Positions 25,542 through 34,011 of a DNA stretch of 57,033 nt are shown piece after piece. Each line of letters starts with the position of its first letter. The first letter of the stretch is position 1. The DNA lies in assembly GCA_947497945.1 (NCBI GenBank), contig CANMIP010000035.1:1-57033 (forward strand), given 5' to 3'. Made by a program: the position numbers and the translations under genes. Source of the stretch: an uncultured Tropicimonas sp. Lineage in GTDB: Bacteria > Pseudomonadota > Alphaproteobacteria > Rhodobacterales > Rhodobacteraceae. Below the pieces are notes generated by a model that was not told the DNA's origin, ran no database searches, and was given only the letters and a program-made list of their open reading frames with translations.

Positions 25542-26259
25542 ACGCTCGCGTAGGCTGCTTCAAATCCAACAAGGCCTCAAGGCTCTGTTGGTCCAAAACA
25601 GGCACAAGAAAGCTTGGTCTCATGTGGCGGGGAAATAGCCTTGAAATGGCGCATCGAGAGGTCAAGAACAACGCCCGTCGGTCAACTCGGTTCAGGGTCG
25701 GATCGACCCAGTAAAATTTGAGAATTGTTGGCGTATCGTAGTGCGCGATAGCCGGGATGTCTGATGCCGTTCGAGAATGTGCGGGGCGTCCCACGCTGTA
25801 TTTGGGATGATGGAACGCCCCGTTTTCGAGAGCGGCAATTTCTCTCTAGGCTGATCCACCACTCACGGAGGCAACCTTCAGCGTTTTGGAATGATTCTAT
25901 GGAGGCTGCCAATGCTTACCTTACGTAAAATCTCAAGGCGGTCCGCCTCGGCAAGCAGACGTTGCTCGAAACCGCACATACGGCAGCTTTGCGCAGTTCG
26001 CGACAGTCCTGTAACGCTCGCAGGATCAGTCGATGGCGATTGGCACGAACTGGTAATTTGCCGACTTCGGCGACATCTGAAGGTTTTGCTTGCGTGTCTG
26101 TTTTGCGCGAAATGCGCCCTCCCGCATGAACTTGAGCGAGGTCATGGCCCACACTAGAGGCCAGCAGTATTCTTCCAACGTCCGTTCGGCCCGGGTCATT
26201 TCCCGTGGTGGTGGTCGGGTGCGCTTCGCTGTGCAGGCCGCCGCGCGAGGGAGGAGTTC
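25542..26259. other. about 720 bp without gene, nested hairpin at 25783-25826
   Basis: No open frame here has a recognisable product. GGGGCGT (25783-25789) and ACGCCCC (25815-25821) enclose an inner CCCA/TGGG stem and are followed by GTTTT, which looks like an intrinsic terminator read on the plus strand although no plus-strand gene precedes it. It may be the tail of a lost gene or of a small RNA. The last 100 bases should hold the promoter of the beta-propeller gene. Confidence 0.4.
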
Positions 26260-27210
26260 ATGTCAATTCTGAACAAGTCGATCTTGATGATAGGTTCGCT
26301 CCTCTGCCTTTCATCGCAGGTCAGCGCAGGGTCGCCGTTACCACTTGACCAGCTTTCGGTTGAAAGCGGGGTTGATCGCATTTGCAGCCGCTTGGCCTAC
26401 GGGCACGGCGCTCTTTGGGTCAAGTCGGGTTTCGAGGTGGTGCGCATGGACAAGGATTTGTTAGAGGCAAGGGTGGCGGCGCCCCTTCCGCCCTTGTTTC
26501 GGACGCGCCCGTTGGGTGTGTCCCAGGACGCGGTCTGGGTCGCGGACGCCAAGAAGGATGCGCTCTACAAGCTCGATCCGACAACGGCAGAACTCCTGCT
26601 GGAAATCTCCGTCAACTTGTCTTCGCGCCATGCAAGCTTCGCCTTCAGCGAAGACTTGGTCTGGAACCTCAATCCCAATCCCGACGATGCGAAAGGCCAA
26701 CTCCTGACCGCATTTGATTCTGGGAGTGGAGACCTTCGCAGAGAGATCGCGTTACCGTCGGGCGGGTTCGGGGTCGTCCTAAACAATGGGTCGCTCTGGG
26801 TGACCCAACCGATCACCGGCCAGCTACTTCGCATCAACGAAACGGATGGAACACTGCTGTCAACGACCGAACTTGGCGGCTGGCCCGGTCCGGCGGTTCT
26901 CGGAGACGGAGCTCTTTGGGTTTACAACCTCGCGAACGCGACCGTTCAAAGGATCGACCTCGTCACTGGCACGTTGGAGGCGACAATCTCCACATCACTG
27001 CCAAAAACACCTGAAGGCTTGATGGTGTTTGGTGACGGAAATCTGTGGCTGGGGCCGGTCGAACTAAAAGTGCTGTCTCAGGTCGATACCGAGACAAACG
27101 AGGAGCGCCGCGTCATCCAGGGCACGACATTCCGTGGACTGGCCTTCGGTGACGGTTCGCTCTGGGTCTGCGACGGTTCCGCCATCATGCGCATTGCCGT
27201 TCCTGATTAA
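26260..27210 (+). CDS. exported beta-propeller protein
   Basis: This 316-residue protein has a signal peptide (KSILMIGSLLCLSSQVSAG). The mature chain contains at least six propeller-type repeats, each with an aromatic strand such as GALWVK, DAVWVAD, GSLWVTQP, GALWVYNL, GNLWLGP and GSLWVCDG, spaced about 40-50 residues apart. This is the pattern of YVTN/virginiamycin-B-lyase-like propellers. It should be a binding or scaffold protein in the periplasm; no lyase residues can be assigned. A GGAGG precedes the ATG by six bases. It is the only plus-strand gene of the accessory block. Confidence 0.8.
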   Translation: MSILNKSILMIGSLLCLSSQVSAGSPLPLDQLSVESGVDRICSRLAYGHGALWVKSGFEVVRMDKDLLEARVAAPLPPLFRTRPLGVSQDAVWVADAKKDALYKLDPTTAELLLEISVNLSSRHASFAFSEDLVWNLNPNPDDAKGQLLTAFDSGSGDLRREIALPSGGFGVVLNNGSLWVTQPITGQLLRINETDGTLLSTTELGGWPGPAVLGDGALWVYNLANATVQRIDLVTGTLEATISTSLPKTPEGLMVFGDGNLWLGPVELKVLSQVDTETNEERRVIQGTTFRGLAFGDGSLWVCDGSAIMRIAVPD

Positions 27211-27430
27211 CCGAACCCTCAAACCTCTTAACAAATTGAAACGGCAAAACGGACATGGTCCAATTTCGATGAATGGCGGCTCAACACAGGAAGCCGTCCT
27301 CCATGTTGGCAGGCCGAATGTCGGCACTGTCGGCAAAGTGTATCAGCACATTGTGATGTGAAGCGTAACTCAAACCAACCCATTGACAGAGCTGCCCCTC
27401 TTGACTCATACATCAATCATCGCAGGAGAA
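27211..27430. other. intergenic sequence after the propeller gene
   Basis: No gene is seen. It contains a copy of the GAATGGCGGCTCAAC motif (27271-27285) whose GGCGGCTCAAC part is also found near the right prophage end (about 52270), in both cases close to an accessory/phage junction. Confidence 0.4.
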
Positions 27431-27459
27431 CGCCCGGAGAACATCGCTCCGGGCGTTTT
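27431..27459 (+). terminator. rho-independent terminator
   Basis: CGCCCGGAG (27431-27439), a seven-base loop and CTCCGGGCG (27447-27455) are followed by TTTT. This is a textbook intrinsic terminator on the plus strand. It insulates the repeat array and late genes from transcription coming from the accessory block. Confidence 0.85.
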
Positions 27460-27536
27460 GCGTTGCCCCCCTCCGAGGGTTCCTCCTGGGCCCATGTGTA
27501 TGCGGGGGGGCTGAGCGCAGAAGATCGCCAGCGACA

Positions 27537-27712
27537 GTGGATTTCACCGGGGAATCCACCCGGAATCCACCTGAGGATGCCCTGCGCCAAAAACACAGCA
27601 AAATCAGACGGATGACTCCGCGCTGGGAGTGCGGGGTGGATTCCTGACCGGAATCCACCCGGGATCCAGTTTGGCGGAATCCACCGGTAGGAATCCACTC
27701 GGGGAATCCACC
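27537..27712. repeat. iteron-like array of GGAATCCACC repeats
   Basis: Exact or one-mismatch copies lie at 27551, 27562, 27650, 27676, 27690 and 27703 on the plus strand. One inverted copy is at 27635 (GGTGGATTCC), with a degenerate inverted copy at 27537 and a degenerate direct one near 27661. Spacing is irregular (11-14 bases in the tight clusters). It ends 28 bases before the ParB-methyltransferase gene and lies upstream of the terminase genes. Candidates are a cos/packaging site bound by the small terminase, a replication origin, or a binding array for the ParB-like domain. Confidence 0.85.
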
Positions 27713-27740
27713 CCGGCAACGACACAGAACGGACACCCGA

Positions 27741-29006
27741 ATGGACCTGGTATTCTCCCCCGACCGGATCGAGACCTGGCCGGTCGAAAGGCTGCGCCCG
27801 TATGCCGGGAATGCGAAGATGCACGGCCAGGACCAGGTCGCGAAGATTGCCGCGAGCATGGCGAAGTTCGGCTGGACGGTGCCCTGCATGGTGGCGGACG
27901 ACGGCGAGCTGATCGCCGGGCACGGCCGGGTGCTGGCGGCCTCGATGCTCGGCCTGCAGGAGGTGCCAGTCATCCGGCTCTCGCATCTCGACGAGGCGGA
28001 GCGGCGTGCCTACCGGATCGCCGACAACCGGCTGACCGAGATGGGCGAGTGGGACGAGGCGATACTGCGTGAAGAAATCGCCGGGCTTCTGGCCGAGGAT
28101 TTCGACCTGTCGCTGCTCGGTTTCGACGACGAGGATCTCGACGCTCTGCTGCGGGATCCGGAGGACGAAGGCGACCGCGCCACCGAGGGCGAAGACGATG
28201 TCCCGGAGCCGCCGGCCACCCCGGTCACCGTCGAGGGCGATCTCTGGCAGCTCGGGAACCACCGTCTGATCTGCGGCAACAGCACATCGGCGGATGTGGT
28301 TGGACGGGTGCTGGGATCGGCCAAGCCAATGCTGATGGTCACCGATCCGCCCTATGGCGTGGCCTACGATCCGTCCTGGCGGAACAAGGCCGGCGCCGCC
28401 GCGACCCGGCGCACCGGCAAGGTGCTGAACGACGACCGGGCCGACTGGCGGGAGGCCTGGGCGCTCTTTCCCGGCGATGTCGCCTATGTCTGGCACGGGG
28501 CGCTGCACGCAACGACGGTGGCCGAGAGCCTGTTGGCGGCCGGGTTCACCGTTCGCTCGCAGATCATCTGGGCCAAGGACCGGCTGGTGCTGAGCCGGGG
28601 TGATTACCACTGGCAGCACGAGCCCTGCTGGTATGCGGTCCGCAAGACTGGAAAAGGGCACTGGGCCGGGGACCGCAAACAGACCACGCTCTGGCAGATC
28701 GCCAACCGGGATCAGGACGCCGAGACCATCCACGGCACACAAAAGCCGGTCGAATGCATGCGCCGGCCGATCTTGAACAATTCTGATCCCGGACAGGCGG
28801 TCTACGAGCCCTTCATGGGATCCGGCACGACGCTGATCGCAGCCGAGACAACCAACCGGATCTGCCTCGGCGTCGAGCTGAACCCGGCCTATGTCGACGT
28901 CGCAGTGGAGCGCTGGCAGGCCTTCACCGGCAAGGATGCGGTGCACGAGGAAACTGGTGCCAGCTGGTTGGAGCTGCAGGCGGAACGGGTCGAAGCAAGC
29001 AAATGA
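27741..29006 (+). CDS. ParB-like domain fused to DNA N6-adenine/N4-cytosine methyltransferase
   Basis: The protein has 421 residues. Residues 1-115 form a ParB/sulfiredoxin-like domain with the GHGRVLAA motif (60-67), and the C-terminal part is a beta-class DNA methyltransferase with DPPYGV (202-207) first and FMGSGTT later. A Glu/Asp-rich linker (130-165) joins them. Such fusions are common next to phage terminase genes and may protect phage DNA or mark packaging sites. The upstream repeat array may be its target. A perfect hairpin starts at the base after its stop codon. Confidence 0.92.
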   Translation: MDLVFSPDRIETWPVERLRPYAGNAKMHGQDQVAKIAASMAKFGWTVPCMVADDGELIAGHGRVLAASMLGLQEVPVIRLSHLDEAERRAYRIADNRLTEMGEWDEAILREEIAGLLAEDFDLSLLGFDDEDLDALLRDPEDEGDRATEGEDDVPEPPATPVTVEGDLWQLGNHRLICGNSTSADVVGRVLGSAKPMLMVTDPPYGVAYDPSWRNKAGAAATRRTGKVLNDDRADWREAWALFPGDVAYVWHGALHATTVAESLLAAGFTVRSQIIWAKDRLVLSRGDYHWQHEPCWYAVRKTGKGHWAGDRKQTTLWQIANRDQDAETIHGTQKPVECMRRPILNNSDPGQAVYEPFMGSGTTLIAAETTNRICLGVELNPAYVDVAVERWQAFTGKDAVHEETGASWLELQAERVEASK

Positions 29007-29028
29007 ATGGCCGCGGGATCGCGGCCAT
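29007..29028. terminator. perfect hairpin between convergent genes
   Basis: ATGGCCGCG and CGCGGCCAT form a nine-base stem with a GGAT loop directly after the methyltransferase stop and 29 bases before the end of the convergent DUF3489 gene. It can act in both directions; the U-tract is poor. Confidence 0.65.
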
Positions 29029-29056
29029 CATGATCCGTTGAAGTGTCAACGGCAGG

Positions 29057-29596
29057 TCAGCTGCCAACTATCCGGTAGACCCTGCCGCGCTCGGGCTCGG
29101 CCGTTGCCTCCACAGTGAGCCCGAGTTTCTTGCGCAGCGTGCCGGAGATCGCACCGCGCACCGTATGCGCCTGCCAGCCGGTCTCGTCGGAGATCTCGGC
29201 GATCGTGGCACCGCCCGGGGCGGAGAGCATCTCGATCAGCCGGGCCTGCTTGGTGCCGGCACGCGGCGCGCTGGGCTCGGTATAAGAGCGTTCGGGCCCC
29301 GGGTTCCGCCGATCCAGCCGGGTGCGGATCTCGGCCGGCGAGAGCCCGATCGCAGCAAGCCCGGCCTCGGTGGCGATCAGCGTCGTGCCGTGACCATCGC
29401 CGGTCTCGCGCCAGAGCGCCTCGCCCCGGGCGATGTTGGCGTCAACTTCCTCGAGGAGGCCGAGGTCAGTCATCCGGGCCACCGCCTTCTTCGCGGCAGC
29501 GCCGTGCAGGCCCTTCGGCAGTGGCACGGCCAACGCGTCATTTCGGGCTGCGGCGAGTTCGAGAATGCGGATCTGGGTGTCGGTGAGGTCGGGCAT
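29057..29596 (-). CDS. DUF3489 protein
   Basis: This 179-residue protein has a C-terminal DUF3489 domain (GTKQARLIEMLSAPGGATIAEISDETGWQAHTVRGAISGTLRKKLGL), which is a winged-helix-like segment of unknown role. The N-terminal half (TQIRILELAAARNDALAVPLPKGLHGAAAKKAVARMTDLGLLEE) looks like a second winged helix. The whole is therefore probably a DNA-binding protein. It is on the opposite strand to the flanking packaging genes, so it is either an accessory gene or a late-region regulator. The ATG at 29596 is preceded by GGAG. Confidence 0.85.
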   Translation of the reverse strand: MPDLTDTQIRILELAAARNDALAVPLPKGLHGAAAKKAVARMTDLGLLEEVDANIARGEALWRETGDGHGTTLIATEAGLAAIGLSPAEIRTRLDRRNPGPERSYTEPSAPRAGTKQARLIEMLSAPGGATIAEISDETGWQAHTVRGAISGTLRKKLGLTVEATAEPERGRVYRIVGS

Positions 29597-29788
29597 GATG
29601 GGCTCCGTGCATGCGGACCTGCGGGATGCCGGCCCTCCTACGAGGCCCGGGCCCGGGCAACGCGCCCCGCTCGGGTGCGGGACCGTGAGGGGCTGCGATC
29701 CAATGTGGATCAGGTTCGCTCCGATGCGAACGAGCATCAACGATAATCGAAGCAATATCATTGCTTTAATCTCCGCGAAGGATGACCC
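29597..29788. promoter_or_regulatory. divergent gap before the packaging genes
   Basis: A 192-base region between the DUF3489 gene and the small terminase gene. GATCCAATGTGGATC is a short palindrome here, and the stretch from about 29745 is A/T-rich (AATCGAAGCAATATCATTGCTTTAATC, with AGCAAT and ATTGCT inverted). It is a likely promoter and operator of the late genes, and a possible cos region. Confidence 0.45.
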
Positions 29789-30322
29789 ATGCAAGGCATG
29801 AGCGAAAGGGACTACGCCGCCCATGCCGGCATCTCGCGGGGCGCAATCCAGAAGGCGAAACGCACAGGCCGGCTGGCGCTCTTCGCCGACGGCTCGATCG
29901 ATGCCGCGGCCTCGGACGCCCGCCGCGCGGAGTCGACCGATCCCGATCAACAGAGGCGCTCTGTCGGAGAGTCTGCTCTTTCCGGTCCCGGCGAGAGCAG
30001 CTCCTATCTCAAGGCAAGGACGGCGCTGACGGTCTACCAGGCGCAGGAACGGCAGATCGCGATCCAGAAGAAGAAAGGTGCGCTGGTCGATCGGGCCCGG
30101 GCGGAGGCCCTGGTGTTCCGCCTCGCCCGGCAGGAACGCGATGCCTGGGTCACCTGGCCCGCGCGGGTGGCGGCGCTGATCGCGGCGCAGGTCTCGGCCG
30201 AGTGCGAGATCGCCTCCGGCACGTCGGTCGCGATCGACACCGCGATCATGCAAAGGGTGCTGGAAGCCCATGTCCGGGAACAACTCGACGCCCTCGCCGA
30301 GCTCCGGGTCTCGCTTGCATGA
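29789..30322 (+). CDS. terminase small subunit (gpNu1-like)
   Basis: This 177-residue protein has an N-terminal helix-turn-helix (MSERDYAAHAGISRGAIQKAKRTGRL) like lambda Nu1, then a helical coiled region (LKARTALTVYQAQERQIAIQKKKGALVDRARAEALVFRLARQERDAWVTWPARVA) and a C-terminal partner-binding helix. It would recognise phage DNA at the packaging site and recruit the large subunit, whose frame overlaps it. In-frame support is good; the exact binding site is unknown, but the repeat array at 27.5 kb and the gap upstream are the candidates. Confidence 0.85.
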   Translation: MQGMSERDYAAHAGISRGAIQKAKRTGRLALFADGSIDAAASDARRAESTDPDQQRRSVGESALSGPGESSSYLKARTALTVYQAQERQIAIQKKKGALVDRARAEALVFRLARQERDAWVTWPARVAALIAAQVSAECEIASGTSVAIDTAIMQRVLEAHVREQLDALAELRVSLA

Positions 30323-32315
30323 GAATGCCCACGATGACCTGACCGGGATCGATCAGGGTTTCGACGGCGCCGACGACATCCTGCGGTCCTGGCGCCGGGG
30401 CATGCAGCCCGACCCGGATCTCACGGTCTCCGAATGGGCCGACCGGCACCGCTGGCTCTCCTCCCGCGCCAGCGCCGAGCCCGGGCGCTACCGCACCGAC
30501 CGCACGCCCTATCTGCGAGAGATCATGGATGCGCTCTCGCCGAAGCACCCGGCGCAGCGCATCAGTTTCATGAAGGCGGCGCAGGTGGGCGCCACGGAGG
30601 CCGGCAACAACTGGGCCGGCTTCGTGATCCACCACGCGCCGGGACCAATGCTGGCGGTGCTGCCGACAGTCGAGATGGCCAAGCGCACCTCGCGGGGAAG
30701 GCTCGATCCGCTCATTGCCGAGAGCCCGGTGCTGCGGGAAAGGGTGACACCGGCCCGCTCGCGCGAGGCCGGCAACTCGATGCTGTCGAAGGAGTTCCCG
30801 GGCGGCATCCTGGTGCTGACCGGGGCGAACTCGGCCACCGGCCTGCGCTCGATGCCGGCGCGCTACATCTTCCTCGACGAGGTCGATGCCTATCCGGCCT
30901 CGGCCGACGAGGAGGGCGATCCGATCGCGCTGGCCGAGGCCCGGACCACCACCTTCGCGCATCGCCGCAAGGTCTTCATGGTCTCGACTCCGACGATCCG
31001 GGGGCTCAGCCGGATCGAGCGGGAATACGAGGCGAGCGACCAGCGGCGCTACTTCGTGCCCTGTCCGCATTGCGGCCACATGCAGTGGCTGCAGTTCGAA
31101 CGGCTGCGCTGGGAGAAAGGCCGTCCGGAGACCGCCGCCTACCATTGCGAGGGCTGCGAACAGCCGATTGCCGAGCACCACAAGACCGCCATGCTGGCCT
31201 CCGGCGAATGGCGGGCAACCGCGACATCCGCCGATCCGACAGCCATCGGGTTCCACATCTCGGCGCTCTATTCGCCGGTGGGCTGGAAGTCCTGGGAACA
31301 GATCGCCCGGGAATGGCTGGCAGCCCAGGGTTCCGAGGACATGCTTCGGGCGGCGCGCAACACGCTGCTCGGCGAGACCTGGGTCGAAAGCGGCGAGGCG
31401 CCAGAATGGCAGCGCCTCGCGGAACGGCGCGAACCATGGGATGCCACGGGCCTGCCCAACGGCGTGCTGTTTCTGACCGCCGGTGCGGACGTGCAGAAGG
31501 ACCGGCTCGAGGTCGATATCTGGGGCTGGGGCCGCGGGCTGGAAAGCTGGCTCGTCGATCACCTCGTGATCGAGGGCGGGCCGGACCGGGCCGAGGCCTG
31601 GGCGGAACTCACGAAGGTCCTTGGGCGCACCTGGGATCTCGCCAACGGGTCGGTAATGCCGATCGCGAAGCTCGCCATCGATACCGGCTACGAGGCCGCG
31701 GCGGTCTACGCCTGGGCCCGGGCGCAGGGCTTCGGACAGGTGGCACCGGTCAAGGGGCTGGAAGGCTTCAACCGGGCGACGCCGGTTTCCGGCCCCACCT
31801 TGGTGGATGCGACGATCGGCGGACGGCGGCTGCGACGCGGCGCCCGGCTCTGGTCGGTCGCCACCTCGACCTTCAAGATCGAGACCTACCGGTTCCTGCG
31901 GCTCGAACGGCCCGACGATGCCGAACGCGCCGCCGGGATCTGCGACCCGCCGGGAACCACCCATTTGCCGGACTGGATCGACAGCGAGTGGATCCGCCAG
32001 CTGGTGGCCGAACAGCTGGTGACGGTCCGCAACCGGCGCGGTTACGCCCGGCAGGAATGGCAGAAGATCCGCGAGCGGAACGAGGCGCTGGACACAAGGG
32101 TCTATGCCCGCGCTGCCGCCTGGATCATGGGCGCCGACCGCTGGGACCAGGCCACCTGGCGCCAGCTCGAGGAGCAGGCCGGGACGGAGAGCCGGATACT
32201 CGAAGAGCTGGGTGACGCCACTGCACCCGAAAACAACGCACAACCGCGGGCCGGCACACCGGTCATGCCACGGCGACGCCGGCGTGCCTACACGCCGCGA
32301 TTCATGAGGGACTGA
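30270..32315 (+). CDS. terminase large subunit (lambda gpA family)
   Basis: This 681-residue motor protein packages DNA into the head and cuts cos ends. The ATPase domain shows a Walker-A-like KAAQVGATEAGNN (102-114) and Walker B YIFLDEVDAYP (199-209). A zinc-finger-like pair (CPHCGH and CEGCEQ) is followed by the nuclease domain (GADVQKDRLEVDIWGWG, LAIDTGYEAAAVYAWA). The start is uncertain: ATG at 30270 overlaps the small subunit by 53 bases, and a TTG at 30315 is the alternative. The gpA family usually implies a cos-type phage. Confidence 0.93.
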   Translation: MSGNNSTPSPSSGSRLHENAHDDLTGIDQGFDGADDILRSWRRGMQPDPDLTVSEWADRHRWLSSRASAEPGRYRTDRTPYLREIMDALSPKHPAQRISFMKAAQVGATEAGNNWAGFVIHHAPGPMLAVLPTVEMAKRTSRGRLDPLIAESPVLRERVTPARSREAGNSMLSKEFPGGILVLTGANSATGLRSMPARYIFLDEVDAYPASADEEGDPIALAEARTTTFAHRRKVFMVSTPTIRGLSRIEREYEASDQRRYFVPCPHCGHMQWLQFERLRWEKGRPETAAYHCEGCEQPIAEHHKTAMLASGEWRATATSADPTAIGFHISALYSPVGWKSWEQIAREWLAAQGSEDMLRAARNTLLGETWVESGEAPEWQRLAERREPWDATGLPNGVLFLTAGADVQKDRLEVDIWGWGRGLESWLVDHLVIEGGPDRAEAWAELTKVLGRTWDLANGSVMPIAKLAIDTGYEAAAVYAWARAQGFGQVAPVKGLEGFNRATPVSGPTLVDATIGGRRLRRGARLWSVATSTFKIETYRFLRLERPDDAERAAGICDPPGTTHLPDWIDSEWIRQLVAEQLVTVRNRRGYARQEWQKIRERNEALDTRVYARAAAWIMGADRWDQATWRQLEEQAGTESRILEELGDATAPENNAQPRAGTPVMPRRRRRAYTPRFMRD

Positions 32316-32316
32316 G

Positions 32317-32529
32317 ATGGAGATCGACAGGATGCGCAGCCTGCTCAGCGCGCTGCAGGAGGCGCGCTACGCAGGCATCCGCTCGGTGAGCTATGACGGC
32401 AAGACCATCACCTATGGATCGGATGCCGAGCTGGCTGCCGCGATCACCGATCTCGAAGCCCGGCTGGCCACGGCCGAAGGCACGCCCCGCCGGCGGCGCT
32501 GGGGCACGTCGGCGACCAAGGGGCTCTGA
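32317..32529 (+). CDS. head-tail joining protein gpW
   Basis: This 70-residue protein has the typical gpW size and pattern (MRSLLSALQEARYAGIRSVSYDGKTITYGSDAELAAAITDLEARLA): two helices and a beta hairpin, with a basic tail. It fills the bottom of the portal after packaging and lets the tail attach. It lies one base after the terminase stop and three before the portal start, as in lambda. Confidence 0.92.
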   Translation: MEIDRMRSLLSALQEARYAGIRSVSYDGKTITYGSDAELAAAITDLEARLATAEGTPRRRRWGTSATKGL

Positions 32530-32532
32530 GAG

Positions 32533-34011
32533 ATGGCATTCGACTATGTCCGCCAGCTGCTCAGCGCGGTGACCGGTGGATTTGACGCCGCCCAGGGCCA
32601 TCGCCGTCTGCGCGGGTTCAGGGCGAGCCGGGCGCATGTGAACACGCTGATCACCGGGGCTGGTGCCACCATCACCGCCCGGGCGCGCTGGTTGGCCCGC
32701 AACAACGGCTATGCCGCCAATGCGGTCGAGTCTTTCGCCAGCAATGTTGTCGGCGACGGGATCAAGCCGTCCTCGCGGATCGAGGATGCAGCTCTCAAGG
32801 AAGAGGTCCAGTCGCTCTGGCTTGACTGGACCGATGAGGCCGATGCCGAGGGCGTCACCGATTTCTACGGGCTGCAGCGCCGGGCAGCCCGGGAAGTCTT
32901 TCTCGCCGGCGAAGTCTTCCTGCGGATCCGTTCCCGGCGTCCGGAGGACGGCCTGACCGTCCCTCTGCAGCTGCAGATGCTGCCCTCGGAAATGCTGCCG
33001 CTCGATCTCAACCGCGAGCTGCCGGGCGGTCGTCTGATCCGGCAGGGGATCGAGTTCGATGGCATCGGCCGGCGTGTGGCCTATCACTTCCTGCGCCGGC
33101 ATCCGGGCGACATGACCGAGCCGGGGCTCGCTGGCGAGACGGTCCGGGTTCCGGCGGAGGATGTGATCCATGTGCTGGACCCGTCCGAGGCCGGGCAGCT
33201 GCGCGGGGTCTCGCGCTTCACCCCGGCGATCGTGAAGCTCTTCACGCTCGATCTCTATGACGATGCAGAGCTGGAGCGGAAGAAGACCGCGGCGATGTTC
33301 GCGATGTTCATCACGTCACCGGCGCCGGAGACGCCGCTGGAGCCTGCCGAGGAGGATCTCGAGGTTGAACCGGGTCAGGTGGTCCGTCTCGATCCGGGCG
33401 AGGATGTCTCGACACCGGCCACGCCGGATTCCGGTTCGACTTACGAGCCATTTCAGTACCGGACGCTGCTGCAGATCTCGGCCGCGCTGGGCATCCCTTA
33501 CGGCTATCTCACCAACGACACTGCGAAGGGCAACTTCTCGAACACCCGGATCTCGCTCGTCGACTTCCGCCGCCGCATCTCGGCCTGGCAGCACGGGGTG
33601 CTGGTCTACCAGATGTGCCGGGCGGTCTGGACCCGCTGGATGGATCTCGCGGTACTCTCCGGCGCGCTGGACATCCCGAACTACGATCGGAACCGCCGCG
33701 AGCATCTCGCCTGCGACTGGCTGCCGACGAAATGGGACTGGGTCGATCCGATGAAGGACGCCTCGGCCGAGATCCTGCAGATCGAGGCCGGCCTCAAATC
33801 CCGCACCCAGGCGCTCTCCGAACGCGGCTACGACGCCGAACAGGTCGACCGCGAGATCGCCGCCGAGAGGGACCGCGAGCAGGCTCTGGGCCTCGATTTC
33901 CGACGGCCGGGATCACCGGCGCAGGGGCCGGCGGAGACGGATCACAAGGCATCGAACGATGAAAGCGACGACAACAACGGAACCGCAGCCACGACCTCGA
34001 AGGAAGAGTGA
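32533..34011 (+). CDS. phage portal protein (lambda family)
   Basis: This 492-residue protein forms the dodecameric DNA channel of the head. Typical segments are ARARWLARNNGYAANAVESFASNVVGDGIKP, MLPSEMLPLDLN and QISAALGIPYGYLTNDTAKGNFSNTRISLVDFRRRI. The C-terminus is a disordered Asp/Asn/Thr-rich tail. It overlaps the protease gene by four bases. Length and order match the gpB class. Confidence 0.95.
   Translation: MAFDYVRQLLSAVTGGFDAAQGHRRLRGFRASRAHVNTLITGAGATITARARWLARNNGYAANAVESFASNVVGDGIKPSSRIEDAALKEEVQSLWLDWTDEADAEGVTDFYGLQRRAAREVFLAGEVFLRIRSRRPEDGLTVPLQLQMLPSEMLPLDLNRELPGGRLIRQGIEFDGIGRRVAYHFLRRHPGDMTEPGLAGETVRVPAEDVIHVLDPSEAGQLRGVSRFTPAIVKLFTLDLYDDAELERKKTAAMFAMFITSPAPETPLEPAEEDLEVEPGQVVRLDPGEDVSTPATPDSGSTYEPFQYRTLLQISAALGIPYGYLTNDTAKGNFSNTRISLVDFRRRISAWQHGVLVYQMCRAVWTRWMDLAVLSGALDIPNYDRNRREHLACDWLPTKWDWVDPMKDASAEILQIEAGLKSRTQALSERGYDAEQVDREIAAERDREQALGLDFRRPGSPAQGPAETDHKASNDESDDNNGTAATTSKEE

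Noticed and set aside
27537-27712. Repeat array considered as CRISPR
   Set aside because: Repeats are ten bases with irregular 1-16-base gaps and one inverted copy; no cas gene is nearby.
27417-28946. A 509-codon minus-strand open frame
   Set aside because: It is the antisense shadow of the ParB-methyltransferase gene, rich in Gly/Arg/Pro; codon bias favours the plus strand.
30246-32243. A 665-codon minus-strand open frame
   Set aside because: Antisense shadow of the terminase gene; GC-rich coding DNA commonly leaves such open frames.
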